Below, piece after piece: positions 17,317-26,440 of a stretch of DNA of 64,000 nucleotides. The notes beneath the pieces are model-generated. The model did not search any database, was not told the origin of the DNA, and saw nothing but the letters and a program-made list of their open reading frames with translations. Each line of letters begins with the position of its first letter. Within the stretch, counting starts at the first letter, position 1. The position numbers and the translations under genes are program-made. Source of the DNA: Siphonobacter curvatus (GTDB lineage Bacteria; Bacteroidota; Bacteroidia; Cytophagales; Spirosomataceae); the NCBI RefSeq assembly GCF_002943425.1, contig NZ_PTRA01000001.1:744001-808000 (forward strand), in the 5' to 3' direction.

Positions 17317-18315
17317 GTGAAAAAATTACTCCTGTTCGTTGGACTTGTACTGGCGACATTCAGCACGCAGGCTCAGGCTCGCAAGCTCATTTTTCAACAA
17401 CCCAAAATGGGTTCAATGTTTACGGTACAGGTCTGGACGGCTGATTCCGTAAATGCTGCTCAAGCCGCTACGCAGGCTTTTGCCGCCGTCGATTCGCTGA
17501 ATCTGATTTTCAGTGATTATCTGCCTGATTCGGAATTGAGTCGCCTGAGTCAGACGGCCGGGTCGGGCAAAGCCGTTCGGGTATCGCCGGCATTGTGGGA
17601 TATTCTCTGGACTTCCCGGATGGCCTGGGAGAAAAGCTCGAAAACCTTCGATGTAACCGTGGGCCAACTGACGCAACTCTGGCGACAATCACGTAAGAGC
17701 AAACAACTTCCTTCGCCGACCGTACGCCAGAAAGCCCTGGCGACTACGGGAACGCAGTACCTTCAGTTCGATGCGAAAAATCATACGATCCTGCTGAAAC
17801 GTCCGGGTACTAAACTGGATCTAGGGGCAATCGGGAAGGGGTACGCCGCCCAGCGAATGCTGGAAATCATGCAGAAGGCGGGTTTTGCGGAAAGCTTATG
17901 TGACGCCGCGGGTAATATGGCCATCGGGAAAAATCCGGAAGCTGGCTGGACGATTGGCATCGAACTGCCGAACCAGCAGGGCGAATTACTAGCGAGTTGG
18001 TTAGTACTGCAACAAATGGCTATTTCCACGTCGGGCGACGCGTACCAGGCCGTTCGCATTGGCGGTAAAAATTACTCACACATTGTTTCACCCAAAACGG
18101 GCCTGGGTGTCACTTATCAGCGACAGGTGACGGTACTATCCAAAGACGCCGCTCAGGCCGACTGGCTATCGACGGCCTGTTATCTGTTACCCGTACCACA
18201 GGCTCTGAAACTAGCGGAATCGGAACAGTCTGAAATCTTAATTCTGGATAATCAGCCTTCGGGTTTGAAAACCTTTACTTCCCCGGGATTTAAAAAATTT
18301 TTCAAAGAAGAGTAA
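17317..18315 (+). CDS. apbE: FAD:protein FMN transferase (ApbE)
   Basis: Exported flavinyltransferase of 332 aa that attaches FMN from FAD to Thr or Ser of target proteins, such as redox-driven pump subunits. Signal peptide at residues 1-20 (KKLLLFVGLVLATFSTQAQA). Family motifs: GSMFTVQVW near the N-terminus, LDLGAIGKGYAAQRM, AISTSGDAYQ and HIVSPKTGLG. The GTG start directly follows a leaderless-type promoter. No flavinylation target such as an Nqr or Rnf subunit is encoded in the window. Confidence 0.93.
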   Translation: MKKLLLFVGLVLATFSTQAQARKLIFQQPKMGSMFTVQVWTADSVNAAQAATQAFAAVDSLNLIFSDYLPDSELSRLSQTAGSGKAVRVSPALWDILWTSRMAWEKSSKTFDVTVGQLTQLWRQSRKSKQLPSPTVRQKALATTGTQYLQFDAKNHTILLKRPGTKLDLGAIGKGYAAQRMLEIMQKAGFAESLCDAAGNMAIGKNPEAGWTIGIELPNQQGELLASWLVLQQMAISTSGDAYQAVRIGGKNYSHIVSPKTGLGVTYQRQVTVLSKDAAQADWLSTACYLLPVPQALKLAESEQSEILILDNQPSGLKTFTSPGFKKFFKEE

Positions 18316-18381
18316 GTTTCCCCTGTATTTTTCTATTAGTACTAAAGACGTTTCTGTTGTTAACCTCTTAATCAACGCATT

Positions 18382-19359
18382 GTGACTTTCCGAAATACGC
18401 TTGGTACGCTTACCTTTTCTATACTTACATCGCTGGGGCTGGTTTCAGTAGCTCAGGCCCAGGCTCAGGAAGGCAAACCGTATGAACAGGATTTTGCCGG
18501 AATACCCGTTAAAATCAGTATGGTTCCCATTCCAGCGGGCGAGTTTCTAATGGGAAGTCCAGTAGCGGAGGCCGGACGCCAGGCCGATGAAGGGCCGCAG
18601 GTCAAAGTGAAAGTAGAACCCTTCTGGATGTCGGCCACGGAGATTACCCACGATCAGTTTTTCCCCTTCCGTTTCGATGAAAAAGATGTAAAGCCCAAGC
18701 CAGACGCCATCTCACGGCCCACGGCTCAGTATATTGACCTGACCTGGGGTATGGGCAAAGAAGGCGGTTTCCCGGCCAACTCCATGCAACCCTATACGGC
18801 CATCATGTACTGCAAATGGTTATGGAAAAAAACGGGCATCTTCTACCGTCTGCCTACCGAAGCCGAATGGGAATATGCCTGTCGGGCGGGTAGTAAAACG
18901 GCGTATCCCACGGGCGTGCAGGCCGCCACGTTGGCTCAGTTTGCCTGGTACGGAAGCAACAGTAAAGATGCTTATCATAAAGTAGGGCAGAAGAAACCCA
19001 ACGCGTACGGTTTGTACGACATGCTGGGAAATGTGTCGGAATGGACGATGGACATGTACGATGCCAAGTATTTTGAGAAATTAGCGGCCCGTCCTGAAAG
19101 CGGTTTTATCATTGAACGTACGGCACCGCGGGCGTATCACACGGCCCGTGGTGGTAGTTTTAAAAGCAAAGCTGCCGAGCTACGTAGTGCGGATCGTCTG
19201 GCTCAGGTTGAAGACTGGAATCAGCGGGATCCGCAAGTGCCCCGCTCAAAATGGTGGCTTACCGACGGCGATTTTGTAGGTTTCCGAATCGTCCGACCCG
19301 TCAAACAACCCAGCCCCGAAGAAGCGGAAGCATTTTTCAAGAAAATGCTGGGACAGTAG
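18382..19359 (+). CDS. Secreted formylglycine-generating-enzyme-like (SUMF1 fold) protein
   Basis: Protein of 325 aa with a signal peptide (1-27, ending VAQAQA) and an FGE-sulfatase domain: MVPIPAGEFLMGSP, YRLPTEAEWEYACRAG, NAYGLYDMLGNVSEW and ARGGSF. The fold is shared by true sulfatase-activating enzymes and many unrelated exported proteins; no sulfatase gene is nearby, so enzyme activity is doubtful. GTG start at 18382. It may be cotranscribed with the oxidoreductase 138 bp downstream, although an intergenic repeat separates them. Confidence 0.85.
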   Translation: MTFRNTLGTLTFSILTSLGLVSVAQAQAQEGKPYEQDFAGIPVKISMVPIPAGEFLMGSPVAEAGRQADEGPQVKVKVEPFWMSATEITHDQFFPFRFDEKDVKPKPDAISRPTAQYIDLTWGMGKEGGFPANSMQPYTAIMYCKWLWKKTGIFYRLPTEAEWEYACRAGSKTAYPTGVQAATLAQFAWYGSNSKDAYHKVGQKKPNAYGLYDMLGNVSEWTMDMYDAKYFEKLAARPESGFIIERTAPRAYHTARGGSFKSKAAELRSADRLAQVEDWNQRDPQVPRSKWWLTDGDFVGFRIVRPVKQPSPEEAEAFFKKMLGQ

Positions 19360-19462
19360 CGTTTAGGGTTTTGAGGTTAGCGTTTGGAGTTAACGTTGTT
19401 TAGTTAAAGAATTATAACAGCAATTTCCAGAAACGCTCAACCTTAAACTCAAAACCCTAAAC
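19359..19462. repeat. Intergenic inverted-repeat bracket, second copy
   Basis: GCGTTTAGGGTTTTGAG (19359-19375) is identical to 10657-10673. CTCAAAACCCTAAAC (19448-19462) is its inverted partner, and a degenerate further copy, CTCTAAACTCAAACCC, follows at about 19474. The block fills the gap between the FGE-like and oxidoreductase genes. Confidence 0.6.
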
Positions 19463-19497
19463 TTGCAACTCATTACTCTAAACTCAAACCCTTTTCT

Positions 19498-20820
19498 ATG
19501 AACAAAGATTTTCAATCTCGCCGGGATTTTGTGAAAGCTGGCTCGTTGCTGGCTGGTGGATTATTAGCCGTACCGCTTACGTCGAAGGCCGACGGTTTTT
19601 TCAATTCAAGCGTAGCCGATGAAATTAAGATCGCTCTGGTTGGTTGCGGGGGTCGCGGTTCGGGAGCGGCGGTACAGGCTTTGTCGACCAAACAAAACGT
19701 CAAGCTGGTAGCCGTAGCCGATGCCTTCGCGGATCGCATGGAAGGTGGCCTGAAAAATATTACGGAAGCCCTGACGGCTTCAGGTTCCGCCGACAAAATC
19801 GCGGTAGGGGATAATAAATTCGTGGGTTTCGATGCCTATACGAAAGCTATTCCCCTGGCCGATGTCGTTATTCTGGCTACGCCTCCGGGATTCCGTCCCA
19901 TTCATTTCGAAGAGGCCGTTCGGCAGGGTAAGCACATTTTCATGGAAAAACCCGTAGCAACGGATCCAGCGGGTGTGCAAAAAGTATTGGCTGCTGCTGT
20001 GGAAGCCAAAAAGAAAAAGCTAAACGTCGTGGTAGGGCTGCAACGTCACTATCAGAACTCGTACCGGGCTTTGCTGAAAAACAAGGCTATGATCGGTGAT
20101 ATTGTATCCGGAAACGTGTACTGGAACAACGACGGCGTGTGGGTGAATCCGCGTAAAGACGGACAAACCGAAATGGAATATCAGATGCGTAACTGGTACT
20201 ACTTCAACTGGTTATGCGGCGATCATATCAACGAGCAGCACATTCACAACATCGACGTATTCAACTGGTTCAAGGGATCGTATCCGGTTCGGGCCAAGGG
20301 TACGGGTGGCCGTGAAGTACGGAAAGGCAAGGACTACGGCGAAATTTTCGATCACCACCACGTTGAATTTGAATACGCGGATGGTACGATCCTGAACTCC
20401 GAGTGCCGTCACATGAAAGGCACCTGGGCCAAGGTGGACGAAACCATTCTGGGTACGAAAGGAAAAATCCTGTGTGGCGACGCGAAGATTGTCGACTACA
20501 AAGGCAAGCCCCTGTTCCAATTCAACAAGAAAACGGAAAACAACCCCTATCAGGCCGAGCACGATGAGTTGTTCGCGGCGGTCGCCAAAGGGGAATACAA
20601 ATTCGCCGATGCCGAAAATGGAGCTAAATCCACGATGACGGCCATTCTCGGACGTCTGGCCACGTATTCGGGTCAGGTGATGGAATGGGATACGGCTCTG
20701 ATGTCAGGTCTGAGTCTGCAACCCGCTGAGTATAGCTGGGACGCGAAAATGCCACTCAATCCGGATTCCAATGGTTTGTATCCAGTGGCTGTACCGGGCG
20801 TGACGCGGTTTTTTGTATAG
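19498..20820 (+). CDS. Tat-exported Gfo/Idh/MocA-family oxidoreductase
   Basis: NAD(P)-dependent oxidoreductase of 440 aa, probably acting on a sugar or cyclitol. Twin-arginine signal SRRDFVKAGSLLAGG at residues 7-21, so it is exported folded. The Rossmann motif VGCGGRGSGAAVQAL is followed by the family loop HIFMEKPVATD. The C-terminal half has the INEQHIHNIDVFNW stretch common in this Bacteroidota subgroup. The substrate is unknown. A strong terminator follows 18 bp after the stop. Confidence 0.9.
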   Translation: MNKDFQSRRDFVKAGSLLAGGLLAVPLTSKADGFFNSSVADEIKIALVGCGGRGSGAAVQALSTKQNVKLVAVADAFADRMEGGLKNITEALTASGSADKIAVGDNKFVGFDAYTKAIPLADVVILATPPGFRPIHFEEAVRQGKHIFMEKPVATDPAGVQKVLAAAVEAKKKKLNVVVGLQRHYQNSYRALLKNKAMIGDIVSGNVYWNNDGVWVNPRKDGQTEMEYQMRNWYYFNWLCGDHINEQHIHNIDVFNWFKGSYPVRAKGTGGREVRKGKDYGEIFDHHHVEFEYADGTILNSECRHMKGTWAKVDETILGTKGKILCGDAKIVDYKGKPLFQFNKKTENNPYQAEHDELFAAVAKGEYKFADAENGAKSTMTAILGRLATYSGQVMEWDTALMSGLSLQPAEYSWDAKMPLNPDSNGLYPVAVPGVTRFFV

Positions 20821-20838
20821 AAATTTTTCTCATTTTAG

Positions 20839-20871
20839 GGGTCTGGACTCGCAAGGGTCCAGACCTTTTTC
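20839..20871 (+). terminator. Rho-independent terminator after the Gfo/Idh gene
   Basis: Perfect 9-bp hairpin GGTCTGGAC/GTCCAGACC followed by TTTTTCT. It separates the oxidoreductase gene from the next membrane-protein gene and argues against the latter starting upstream. Confidence 0.88.
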
Positions 20872-20890
20872 TGTCTATACCCCTTTGCCG

Positions 20891-22840
20891 GTGAATTCTA
20901 AAGCGTTCTATTATCTCTTTCGTCATCCGTATGCTCAGTTAGGATGGTGGATTGGAGCAGGTGTTTCGGTAGTCCATGTCTTGTTCTATCAATTTGCTGA
21001 ACTGATCTGGGACCAGTGGACGCCGCCGAAGCCCGAAACCTTAACGCCTACGATTGCGTATGGTCTGACCGGTTTATACACCAATCAGACCGAGCCGGAT
21101 GGCATTGAAGCGTTTGTGTTACACGGCAGCATGTGGATATTAGTAGGATGGGGACTGGTAAAAACGGTATATCTGAAAAATTGGAGCGTGTGGCCTGCGG
21201 TGGGGCTGTGTGTACTATTTTTCTTTCGGGCGGGTTTTCATCCACCCGCCGATGGGTTTCTGTTTGGCACGGGTGTTCGGTATTACCCGGTGGTTTTGTT
21301 GGGACTCTCGGCTTTTGTAGCGGGAGTGGTTTGGCTTTCTAACCATTATAAACCCTGGCACGCCTGGTTGTGGTTGGCTGCTCTGGCAGTACCCTGTTTT
21401 ATCGCAGGAGCAGGTCCTTCCGATTGGGATTATTCTTTTGTTTTCGCTCCGGCGTATGCCTTAGTCAGTGGTATTTCGATTAAGGCTATCTATTTTCAAT
21501 ACGACTTACTGCTTTCCGGCCTGGCGGCTTTATTTTTCAAATGGCATATTGACCTGAATTACTTTCAGGTACTGGGTCAGGCTTCGGTATGGATTTTCTG
21601 TGTATTGATTTTCTGGTGGGGGAAGGAAGTCTTTCAAGACCTACGACTGGCTCTTTACCTGTTGGTGGTCGTATTTATCATGCGGCTTTTTCCGTACTAC
21701 ACGGATACCTACGCTGAATTTCAGATGAGTCCGCTTCGGCTGGACTGGTGGATTGTCGTAGCTCTGCTGGCCTGGAAAAAAGGAACGGATCACTGGAGCG
21801 TGGGATTGTTACTAGCGTTTCTTCTCGTACTCCACCGCAGCTTCGGCATTTTCTATTCCATTGCCTACGTCGAGTACATAGTTCTTGCGATGGGTAGCGA
21901 ACTACTGGCTCCGTCTGGTCAGAAAACGAAATTTCTCCCCCTGGTTCAAACCTATGTACGACGGTACGCCATCAATGTAATCCTGCTGGGAACAGGACTT
22001 ATCGTGACGTACCTCATCTTTGGTAACGTACTCTCACCGGGCATGAAAATCTACCAGAGCTTAAAAATCGGCTTCATGCGAGTAGCTCCGACTTCCTTTT
22101 TCTGGTACATCATTGGCATTATTGCCCTTACGGGAGCTACGTTGTTTCGATTCAAAGAAGAAGTCTCGCTCCAGTACCGGGAAGCCGTCTTTCTGCTGAT
22201 GGCACTGACGATCTGTAATCTCTTTTACTTTCTGGGTAGAAGTCACGAACATAACCTGCCGAATACTTCCGGTCCGGTATTCGTCTTACTATTCGTCTGG
22301 ATTGATTTACTGTGGCGAAGAAAAATGCCGATACGATCCATCCGTAGGGTGCTCTACTGGTTACCCGTAGGCATACTCTGGTTTTCGGGACTGGCGTATA
22401 TGGTGGGTATTAAAGATAAACTTTCGGGTATGGTTACTAATTTAAAACACCGACAAACGATGTATTCCTTTCAACATCCCAGTTCAGAAAAAAGAGCTAT
22501 GGTTCGTCAACTCACGAACCATAGCTCTAAAGTATATTTCTATGACCAAAGTCTGGGTAGAAATTTCTGGTATACGTTGGATGGTCAGTACCCGCCAGTG
22601 GGTTATTATCAGCCTTATTCGGCCTGGCCTCTGCTGACCGAACTGATTCCCTTCTTTCAGAACTTACTAGACGAGGGTTATTATCTGGTTACGGAAACAC
22701 CTTCGGAGGCGGCTGCCATCTTACCGCATCTTCGCTATACCAGTAAAGTAACGAAAGATGGTTTTATCGTTGTTCATGCTATTCCTCAACCGAATCGTTC
22801 TCTTTCCACCAGCGACTCCCCGAAAACGACCAGTCACTAA
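20891..22840 (+). CDS. Large polytopic membrane protein of unknown function
   Basis: Protein of 649 aa with a dozen or so hydrophobic helices over residues 1-520 and a C-terminal soluble part of ~130 residues. Features include WDQWTPPKPETLTPTIAYGL early, and a tail with KHRQTMYSFQHPSSEKRAMV and YYLVTETPSEAAAILPHL. The overall plan (many helices, then a small soluble domain) recalls membrane glycosyltransferases, but no diagnostic motif was recognised. The GTG at 20891 is chosen because the frame upstream runs through the terminator; no ATG is available nearby. The 3' end overlaps the convergent E1 gene by 62 bp. Confidence 0.7.
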   Translation: MNSKAFYYLFRHPYAQLGWWIGAGVSVVHVLFYQFAELIWDQWTPPKPETLTPTIAYGLTGLYTNQTEPDGIEAFVLHGSMWILVGWGLVKTVYLKNWSVWPAVGLCVLFFFRAGFHPPADGFLFGTGVRYYPVVLLGLSAFVAGVVWLSNHYKPWHAWLWLAALAVPCFIAGAGPSDWDYSFVFAPAYALVSGISIKAIYFQYDLLLSGLAALFFKWHIDLNYFQVLGQASVWIFCVLIFWWGKEVFQDLRLALYLLVVVFIMRLFPYYTDTYAEFQMSPLRLDWWIVVALLAWKKGTDHWSVGLLLAFLLVLHRSFGIFYSIAYVEYIVLAMGSELLAPSGQKTKFLPLVQTYVRRYAINVILLGTGLIVTYLIFGNVLSPGMKIYQSLKIGFMRVAPTSFFWYIIGIIALTGATLFRFKEEVSLQYREAVFLLMALTICNLFYFLGRSHEHNLPNTSGPVFVLLFVWIDLLWRRKMPIRSIRRVLYWLPVGILWFSGLAYMVGIKDKLSGMVTNLKHRQTMYSFQHPSSEKRAMVRQLTNHSSKVYFYDQSLGRNFWYTLDGQYPPVGYYQPYSAWPLLTELIPFFQNLLDEGYYLVTETPSEAAAILPHLRYTSKVTKDGFIVVHAIPQPNRSLSTSDSPKTTSH

Positions 22841-25247
22841 TTTCGTACCCAAGAGCTGGGTACCGACGTGGATCGCACTCGTGTAACATTTCGTAGGCTA
22901 CATCGAATACATCTTCCGTATTGGGTTTCGAGAAATAATCGCCGTCGGTGGTATAGGCCGGACGGTGCGGGTGAGCCGACATCGTACGTGGTTCCGAATC
23001 CAGGAAACGGAATACCTTCTGTTCATCCAGAATTTTGTGCAACATGAAGGCCGAGGCTCCACCGGGCATATCTTCGTCGGCAACCAGTAAGCGATTGGTT
23101 TTCTGCACCGATTCAGCGACCATATGTGGCAAATCGAAGGGGATGAGTGTTTGTACGTCAATCACCTCGGCTTCGATGCCCACCTGAGCCAGTTGCTCGG
23201 CGGCTTCCAGTACGATGCGGCACATCGAGCCATACGTTACAATCGTAAGGTCGCGGCCTTCGCGTAAAATTTCCGGATGACCCAGGGGCAGGCAGAAGTC
23301 ACCCAGATTCGTGGGAAGCCGTTCCTTGCTACGGTACATATTCAGCGGTTCAACCACCAGAGCCGGATCGTCACCGCGTAGCAGGGTATTGTAAAAGCCA
23401 GCAGCCTGCGTGAGATTGCGGGGTACAATCATGTGCATCCCGCGTAAGGCGTGCAACAGAACGGCCATCGGCGAACCCGAGTGCCAAACGCCTTCGAGTC
23501 GGTGACCCCGCGTACGAACAATGACGGGAGCTTTTTGTCCGCCCGCCGTACGGTAGTGCAGACAGGCCAGATCGTCGGATAGTGTAGCCAGCGTATAGAG
23601 CATGTAATCCACGTACTGCACTTCTACGATGGGTCTTAGGCCCCGCAAAGCAGTTCCAATGCCTTGACCAATGATCGTGCTTTCCCGGATGCCCGTATCC
23701 GTTATGCGAAGCTCGCCGAACTTGGCCTGTAAACCCGCCATACCCTGGTTAACATCCCCAATCTTGCCCACGTCTTCACCAATGGCGAAAATGCGGGGGT
23801 CTTGAGCAAACAGGGCTTCAAAGTTTTTGTTGAGTATTTCTCGACCATCCAGAAAAGGGGCGTCTTCGGCGTACTGCGGAGCTACTGGCGTAACCCGCAG
23901 CGGTGATTCGTCGGACTGGCTGTATAAAAAAGTATTAAATCGTACCCAATTCTCGTGCTTGGTACGGTTAATCCAATCGATCAACAGTGGTTTCGTTGGC
24001 GTTTCTTCAAAGCGTAAGGCTCGAATGGCTTGTTTAACCGCTTCGATTACGTCTGAACGCAGCGGATTCTGCGTTTTTTGTAAGGCCGAACGCAAGGCCA
24101 TCACTTCTTCACCGGAACGACTCTCGCGAGCGGCCTGAGCGAGCAACTCCATAGCCGCATCAAAATCAGGCTTTAGGGAAGCCAGATACGCCTGCCAAGC
24201 GGCATCCCGCCCTACTTTAGCCACTTTAGCGGCTTCGTTTTCAATCGCTGTAAGTTCTACTTCCGTAGCGTAGCCGTTTTCCAGAATCCATTGACGGAAC
24301 TGGCGGTTACAATCCATTTCCACTTCCCACTCAAGGCGTTCTTTGGATTTGTAGCGTTCGTGCGAGCCGGACGTAGAGTGCCCCTGCGGCTGCGTAACCT
24401 CCTGTACATGAACCAGACAGGGGACGTGTTGGGTACGAGCTAGTTCAGATGCTTTCTGATACGCTTCTACCAAACCTGGATAATCCCAGCCTTTTACCGT
24501 GATAATTTCCAAACCGGGTTTCTCTGCCGTACGCTGAAAACCAGCCAGAGCTTCAGAAATACTTTCTTTGGTGGTCTGGTAACGGATGGGCACGGAAATG
24601 CCATAGCCATCATCCCAAACTGAAAACACGACCGGAATCTGTAATACTCCTGCCGCATTGATGGCTTCGAAAAACATCCCTTCGGACGTAGAAGCATCAC
24701 CAATGGTAGCAAAACAGACTTCATTTCCCTGAATGGAAAAATCACTGAACTGCTGTAAGTCTGGATTCTGACGGTACAATTTGGAGGCATATCCCAGGCC
24801 AATCGAACGGGGAATTTGTCCGGCCGTGGGCGAAATATCGGAAGCGTTATTATACCGGGGCGTTTGCGGAAGCCAGTGGCCCTGTTCATCCAGGTGCCGC
24901 GTGGCGTAGTGGCCATTCATCATGCGACCACCCGTATTAGGTTCCGCTTCCAGATCGGTATGGGCGTAAATCTGAGCGAAATATTGTTGCCAGGTCAGTT
25001 CCCCCAAAGCTGCTACTACGGTTTGGTCCCGGTAATAGCCTGAACGCCAGTCGCCTTTGCGAAACGCCCGGGCCAGGGCAATCTGAGCCAATTCCTTACC
25101 ATCACCGGTGATGCCAAATTTTGCTTTGCCCATAAAAACTTCTTTACGAGCGAGCAAGCTGGCATGGCGACTTTCCCAGGCAATCCGGTAGTCGATGAGA
25201 ATTTGCTCTTTAGTAACTGCAACGCTGTCAAGGGTGGCTTGTTCCAT
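22779..25247 (-). CDS. Fused alpha/beta E1 component of a 2-oxoacid dehydrogenase
   Basis: Thiamine-diphosphate enzyme of 822 aa that decarboxylates a 2-oxoacid, probably branched-chain, and passes the acyl group to a lipoyl E2. The alpha-type half (1-~400) has the cofactor motif starting GDASTSEGMFFEAINAAG and a phosphorylation-loop-like SGSHERYKSKERLEWE. The beta-type half (~470-822) has AIGEDVGKIGDVNQG, DTGIRESTIIGQGIG and EVIDVQTLIPFD. Such single-chain E1 proteins are common in Bacteroidota. No E2 or E3 gene is adjacent. Its 3' end overlaps the convergent membrane-protein gene. Confidence 0.92.
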   Translation of the reverse strand: MEQATLDSVAVTKEQILIDYRIAWESRHASLLARKEVFMGKAKFGITGDGKELAQIALARAFRKGDWRSGYYRDQTVVAALGELTWQQYFAQIYAHTDLEAEPNTGGRMMNGHYATRHLDEQGHWLPQTPRYNNASDISPTAGQIPRSIGLGYASKLYRQNPDLQQFSDFSIQGNEVCFATIGDASTSEGMFFEAINAAGVLQIPVVFSVWDDGYGISVPIRYQTTKESISEALAGFQRTAEKPGLEIITVKGWDYPGLVEAYQKASELARTQHVPCLVHVQEVTQPQGHSTSGSHERYKSKERLEWEVEMDCNRQFRQWILENGYATEVELTAIENEAAKVAKVGRDAAWQAYLASLKPDFDAAMELLAQAARESRSGEEVMALRSALQKTQNPLRSDVIEAVKQAIRALRFEETPTKPLLIDWINRTKHENWVRFNTFLYSQSDESPLRVTPVAPQYAEDAPFLDGREILNKNFEALFAQDPRIFAIGEDVGKIGDVNQGMAGLQAKFGELRITDTGIRESTIIGQGIGTALRGLRPIVEVQYVDYMLYTLATLSDDLACLHYRTAGGQKAPVIVRTRGHRLEGVWHSGSPMAVLLHALRGMHMIVPRNLTQAAGFYNTLLRGDDPALVVEPLNMYRSKERLPTNLGDFCLPLGHPEILREGRDLTIVTYGSMCRIVLEAAEQLAQVGIEAEVIDVQTLIPFDLPHMVAESVQKTNRLLVADEDMPGGASAFMLHKILDEQKVFRFLDSEPRTMSAHPHRPAYTTDGDYFSKPNTEDVFDVAYEMLHECDPRRYPALGYEISDWSFSGSRWWKENDSVEE

Positions 25248-25474
25248 CGAAAAAAGCGGTTAATCGAGTGATACAACGCAGGCAACTCATTCTCTTTAAA
25301 AATGAATGCTTGCCTTCTTTACATCATGAACTGAGAAAGAAATTCCTTCAAAGACGGAATTTTTATCCGTGTGTACGATGTTTGTCAGGGTAAAAATAAA
25401 GCAAAAGCCACGAGCAATCCAAACGTGGGCGGGGCCGCTCAAATTCCATTAACATATCGTTAACAAGGTACTGT

Positions 25475-25505
25475 TTTGCTTATAAAAAGGTTCCCACTAC
25501 TTTTG
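25475..25505 (+). promoter_or_regulatory. Complete Bacteroidota-type promoter of the DUF1573 gene
   Basis: TTTG (25475-25478), exactly 19 nt, then TACTTTTG (25498-25505). Both elements and the spacing fit the Bacteroidota sigma-A consensus (TTTG, N19-21, TAnnTTTG), and this is the best full promoter in the window. The ATG follows 43 nt downstream. No promoter for the divergent E1 gene was recognised in the remaining gap from 25248. Confidence 0.8.
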
Positions 25506-25548
25506 CCCTCGTCAAATTTTCGAAACCAAACAAATCCTATACCAACCA

Positions 25549-25941
25549 ATGAAAAAGCAACTTTTCTTTTTACTGGCCTTTTTCCTGATTTCTGCTGGAG
25601 CCTTCGCTCAGGGTAAAATTAAAGTAGATTCGGAAACGAAAGATTTTGGTAAAATTGCTCAGGGTACGCCCGTTACACACGAATTTACGGTAACCAACAC
25701 GGGTAAAGCTCCGGTCGTTATCAGTAATGTAACGGCTTCTTGCGGTTGCACGACGCCGAAATGGTCACAGGCTCCCATTCTGCCTGGTAAAACCAGCAAA
25801 GTAAGTGCTACGTATAATGCAGCCTCTGTAGGTCCTTTCAACAAACAAATTACGGTATACAGCAATGCTGAAAATAGCACTGTGACGATGTTTTTGAAAG
25901 GCGAAGTGCAGCAAAAAGCCGCAGCTAAAGGGGTGAAGTAA
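25549..25941 (+). CDS. Secreted DUF1573 domain protein
   Basis: Protein of 130 aa: signal peptide (1-21, ending SAGAFAQ) and one immunoglobulin-like DUF1573 domain with KDFGKIAQGTPVTHEFTVTN and the hallmark NVTASCGCTTPKWSQ. The function of the family is unknown; many are abundant envelope proteins of Bacteroidota. It has its own strong promoter and terminator, so it is a monocistronic unit. Confidence 0.9.
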   Translation: MKKQLFFLLAFFLISAGAFAQGKIKVDSETKDFGKIAQGTPVTHEFTVTNTGKAPVVISNVTASCGCTTPKWSQAPILPGKTSKVSATYNAASVGPFNKQITVYSNAENSTVTMFLKGEVQQKAAAKGVK

Positions 25942-25967
25942 TCATTGCCCTACTTGATATTAGAAAA

Positions 25968-26000
25968 AGAGATTCCTGTTCGCAGGAATCTCTTTTTTTA
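25968..26000 (+). terminator. Rho-independent terminator of the DUF1573 gene
   Basis: Perfect 11-bp stem AGAGATTCCTG/CAGGAATCTCT with a TTCG tetraloop, followed by seven T. Confidence 0.92.
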
Positions 26001-26440
26001 TAGCCTTACAGGAGCATAGAGCGGTTCGACAACTACTGGGGAGATAAGTTTTCAATAAATAGACTGAAAATTTATTATTTTTATTAATTATTAATATGTT
26101 GATAATGAATCGATTATAAATAATTTTAACTTTTTTTAAAAAAAATCGTCTAAGAATAAATCCAAGCGATAGCCAAATCCCGTAACTATCTCTGGACAAC
26201 CGAAACTGCTCAGGCTATACCTTTTGTGTCGCTTGAGTAGTAAGTTAAAGGTGTGGGTTAATTCATTTCCGGTACAAAGGGCTTCTCCATAGAAGCCCTT
26301 TGTCTTTTCAGCCCACTTCATCCGATCACTCAAACCAACGATCATCAGCGACCCAAGGCACACGTTGAAAACTGCGGAGTTATTGAAAAATATCTATCAT
26401 CCTGTTAGTTTTGTTCCGAAAAATTTAAGTTCTGTCTCCT
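26001..26440. other. AT-rich gene-free region before the sigma factor gene
   Basis: No convincing reading frame. The part from about 26040 to 26160 is very AT-rich. A strong 13-bp hairpin (26274-26303) sits inside with no gene directly upstream. The region could hold the sigma-factor promoter and a small RNA, but no RNA family was recognised. Confidence 0.5.
26274..26303. terminator. Orphan perfect hairpin, terminator-like
   Basis: Stem ACAAAGGGCTTCT/AGAAGCCCTTTGT (13 bp, perfect) with a CCAT loop, followed on the plus strand by CTTTTC. It has no upstream coding gene to serve. It may end a small RNA or be a regulatory structure. Confidence 0.45.

Noticed and set aside
25960-26199. 79-aa minus-strand frame
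   Set aside because: It overlaps the DUF1573 terminator and runs through very AT-rich DNA.
26136-26363. 75-aa minus-strand frame
   Set aside because: It spans the orphan hairpin, has no signal, domain or promoter, and looks random in composition.
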